From assembly GCA_003818675.1 (NCBI GenBank), contig RPPD01000098.1:1-7493 (forward strand): 7,493 bases of DNA, in the 5' to 3' direction. Source of the stretch: Spirochaetaceae bacterium (GTDB lineage: Bacteria; Spirochaetota; Spirochaetia; SZUA-6; RPPD01). This document shows positions 5,435-7,493 of this stretch, one piece after another. Within the stretch, counting starts at the first letter, position 1. Each line of letters starts with the position of its first letter. A program made the position numbers and the translations under genes. The notes below the pieces were generated by a model. That model was not told the DNA's origin and did not search any database. It saw nothing but the letters and a program-made list of their open reading frames with translations.

Positions 5435-7493
5435 TTGAGCAATGATTCAATGTCGAAAGGCATGCGTACTGCGGCTGTTGTTTTGTGCATGCTCGCGGGG
5501 GGTACCATTCTGGCGTCTCTTCTTATCATGCATGCCGGTGATGCTGGAATAGTATCTAAAAACTACCCTGCCAGTTTTCCTGGTTTGTTTCTCTTTAATG
5601 CATTCTCATGGGCCGCATATTACATACCCTGTTACCTGGTCTGCTGCGGCCTTTTCATCCTGCGCTTTTCCAAACGCCACATTATCGCGCTGATGCTTTC
5701 ACTTTTTCCATTTCTCACCATGGCGGCGCTCTTCCAGCTCCTCTTTACCCTGCCTGAAGCACAACCCGCTCTTGTTGCGGGAATTCGCGCCATCATTGGC
5801 GCAGTCGGAGGCAGCATTTTCCTCTTCATCTACTCAGGAATTGAGACCGCAATTATATTTTTCATTTTCCGTCAGATGGGTATTCCATCAGTTCCTGAAG
5901 AAAATGAAAAGTTTGTGCAAATCATTCCGGATGGAAACACAAAAGGCACTCCTGTAATGGAACTTCCCATTAAAAATGCGGCCATTCTTCCTGATCCGGA
6001 AGAACAATATTATAAATTGAAGGGGCTTTCAAACAAAGGTCTTTACGACAGGAACACGCAAGGGGAACAGGTTGTTGACCTGGAAGATTTAGAAACCGAT
6101 ACTGACGCAGATCTACCCGAAGAAGCAAATGTGACTGAATCTCCTGTAATAAAGGAATCGGTTTCCCAGCTTCATGAAGCCCGCATTCCCCACAGGGTGC
6201 CCGAGGGCACTGTGGCACGCATGCGAAAACAGTCCAAAAAATGGAGCTCATATAAAATTGACCCAGATAGTGTACTCTCAGAATACAAGAGCGATGAATA
6301 CTGGAAAATAGACAAGGCCACCCAGCGTCTGGCTGAAACCTTGAAGACCACGCTTGAGGAGTTCAAGATCAAAGCCGAAGTGACGGGCATTCAGAAGGGC
6401 CCTGTCATCACCATGTTTGAGATTCTCCCTGCGCCCGGAGTCAAGCTTTCCAAGATCGTAAATCTGGCAGACAATATTGCATTGCGGCTCGCGGCCTCAC
6501 GCGTGCGCATTGTCGCGCCAATCCCCGGGAAACAGGCTGTTGGTATTGAGGTTCCCAATGCAAAGCGCTCAATTGTCTCGCTCCGCGAGATCCTGAGCCA
6601 CCCCTCATTCCTGGAAAGCCACGCGGAGCTTCCCGTTGCGCTTGGCAAGGACATCACAGGCGTTGTGCAGTTTGCGGACCTCACCCTGATGCCGCACCTG
6701 TTGATAGCAGGCGCCACGGGCTCCGGGAAATCCGTTTGCGTGAACTCGCTGATATGTTCCATTCTCTTCAGGAAATCTCCTTCAGAGGCCAGACTCATCC
6801 TCATAGACCCAAAAATTGTGGAACTGAAGTATTATAATGACATACCGCATCTGCTCACCCCCGTGATTACAGATCCCAAGCGCGCTTTCCAGGCCTTGCA
6901 GTACTGCATTGCGGAAATGGAGCGCAGGTATTCCCTGCTGGACGCACTCTGTGTCAGGGATGTGCGCGCGTATAACCGCAAGATAAGGAAAAAATCTTTG
7001 ACCACTGAACCGATACCGTACATCGTCATAATCATAGACGAGTTCGCCGACCTCATGGCTACAACAGGCAAGGAACTGGAATCCACGCTGGCCAGGCTCG
7101 CGGCAATGTCACGCGCGGTTGGAATACACCTTGTGCTCGCCACGCAGAGACCTTCGATTGACGTCATCACAGGCTTGATCAAGGCCAACATCCCGTCCCG
7201 CATAGCGTTTATGGTGGCAGGCAAGTTTGATTCCCGGATTATCCTTGACTCTGTTGGCGCGGAAAAGCTTCTGGGCCAGGGCGACATGCTCTTCCTCCCC
7301 ACATGGGATCCCTCGCCTGTACGCATGCAGGGCACCTACATCTCCGATGATGAAGTTGAAAAGCTCGTGGCGCAGGTGAAGCTCTACGGCGAACCGGAAT
7401 ACATAGACGACGAAATGTTCATAGACGAGGACGACATGAGTGAATTCGTTCTTGGGGACACGGATCACATGTACGACAAAGCTCTGGAGATAG
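5435..7493 (+). CDS. ftsK: DNA translocase FtsK (cut by right edge before the gamma domain)
   Basis: FtsK is the septum-anchored, ATP-driven hexameric pump that moves chromosome ends across the closing division site. The visible 686 codons hold four membrane helices (about residues 11-32, 50-77, 82-106, 117-146) and a short acidic linker (150-289). The alpha domain follows (about 290-405, with PGVKLSKIVNLADNIALRLA and IPGKQAVGIEVPN), then the beta motor domain. Walker A is GATGSGKS (426-433, K432). IDPKIVELKYYNDIPHLLTP and EMERRYSLL follow, then Walker B IVIIIDEFADLM (D535, E536), LATQRPSIDVITGLIKANIP and GQGDMLFLP. All motor motifs look intact. The frame is still open at the end, at SDDEVEKLV...YDKALEI, just where the DNA-reading winged-helix gamma domain should begin. 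I prefer the TTG at 5435, with AGGGGG five bases upstream. An in-frame ATG at 5450 is the alternative but has no good ribosome site. The linker is much shorter than in E. coli and closer to SpoIIIE-like lengths. Confidence 0.96.
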   Translation, partial: MSNDSMSKGMRTAAVVLCMLAGGTILASLLIMHAGDAGIVSKNYPASFPGLFLFNAFSWAAYYIPCYLVCCGLFILRFSKRHIIALMLSLFPFLTMAALFQLLFTLPEAQPALVAGIRAIIGAVGGSIFLFIYSGIETAIIFFIFRQMGIPSVPEENEKFVQIIPDGNTKGTPVMELPIKNAAILPDPEEQYYKLKGLSNKGLYDRNTQGEQVVDLEDLETDTDADLPEEANVTESPVIKESVSQLHEARIPHRVPEGTVARMRKQSKKWSSYKIDPDSVLSEYKSDEYWKIDKATQRLAETLKTTLEEFKIKAEVTGIQKGPVITMFEILPAPGVKLSKIVNLADNIALRLAASRVRIVAPIPGKQAVGIEVPNAKRSIVSLREILSHPSFLESHAELPVALGKDITGVVQFADLTLMPHLLIAGATGSGKSVCVNSLICSILFRKSPSEARLILIDPKIVELKYYNDIPHLLTPVITDPKRAFQALQYCIAEMERRYSLLDALCVRDVRAYNRKIRKKSLTTEPIPYIVIIIDEFADLMATTGKELESTLARLAAMSRAVGIHLVLATQRPSIDVITGLIKANIPSRIAFMVAGKFDSRIILDSVGAEKLLGQGDMLFLPTWDPSPVRMQGTYISDDEVEKLVAQVKLYGEPEYIDDEMFIDEDDMSEFVLGDTDHMYDKALEI

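Noticed and set aside
6391..7335. Long minus-strand frames of 137 and 167 codons
   Set aside because: They lie fully inside ftsK, whose motor motifs are intact; these are antisense shadows.

Overview
This window looks like a housekeeping or accessory junction on the chromosome of a Gram-negative (diderm) bacterium. It encodes a TolC-type outer-membrane protein, a lipoprotein with a canonical lipobox, and a four-TM FtsK. Codon use is mixed and the base composition is near balanced. The AT-rich sigma70-like promoters have two clean 17-bp spacers, and the ribosome sites are purine-rich. A spirochaete or a similar deep-branching diderm would fit the style, but nothing here fixes the phylum and that is a guess.

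Layout, left to right. (1) 1-1676, minus strand: an efflux-type operon start. A TetR-family regulator (436 aa) has its own promoter (TTGACG, 17 bp, TATATT) and an imperfect palindrome just before its start codon. It overlaps by 17 bp the start of a TolC-family gene that runs off the left edge. The regulator is a tandem fusion of two complete TetR units in one chain. (2) 1677-1938: a divergent intergenic region that also holds a striking 58-base nested hairpin with 19-bp perfect arms. (3) 1939-3570, plus strand: a 543-aa lipoprotein made of a glycine-rich, tail-fibre-like domain followed by six beta-trefoil repeats (two trefoils). (4) 3571-3628: a short convergent gap with a strong GC-rich stem-loop. 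(5) 3629-5306, minus strand: a two-gene operon, with a small two-TM protein first. It is followed by a membrane-anchored protein whose cytoplasmic half resembles a degenerate Ser/Thr kinase fold and whose exported half looks NTF2-like. The operon has a clear promoter (TTTACA, 17 bp, TATATT). (6) 5435-7493, plus strand: divergently transcribed ftsK, the DNA translocase, complete from its N-terminus through the motor domain and cut by the right edge at the start of the gamma domain.

The modules appear functionally separate: a self-regulated export operon, a single surface lipoprotein, a putative membrane sensor/scaffold pair, and the chromosome translocase. The best candidates for under-described biology are the covalent TetR-TetR regulator, the pseudokinase/NTF2 membrane protein with its small partner, the Gly-rich/double-trefoil lipoprotein, and the nested hairpin. 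No RNA genes, CRISPR arrays, transposases or prophage genes were seen.
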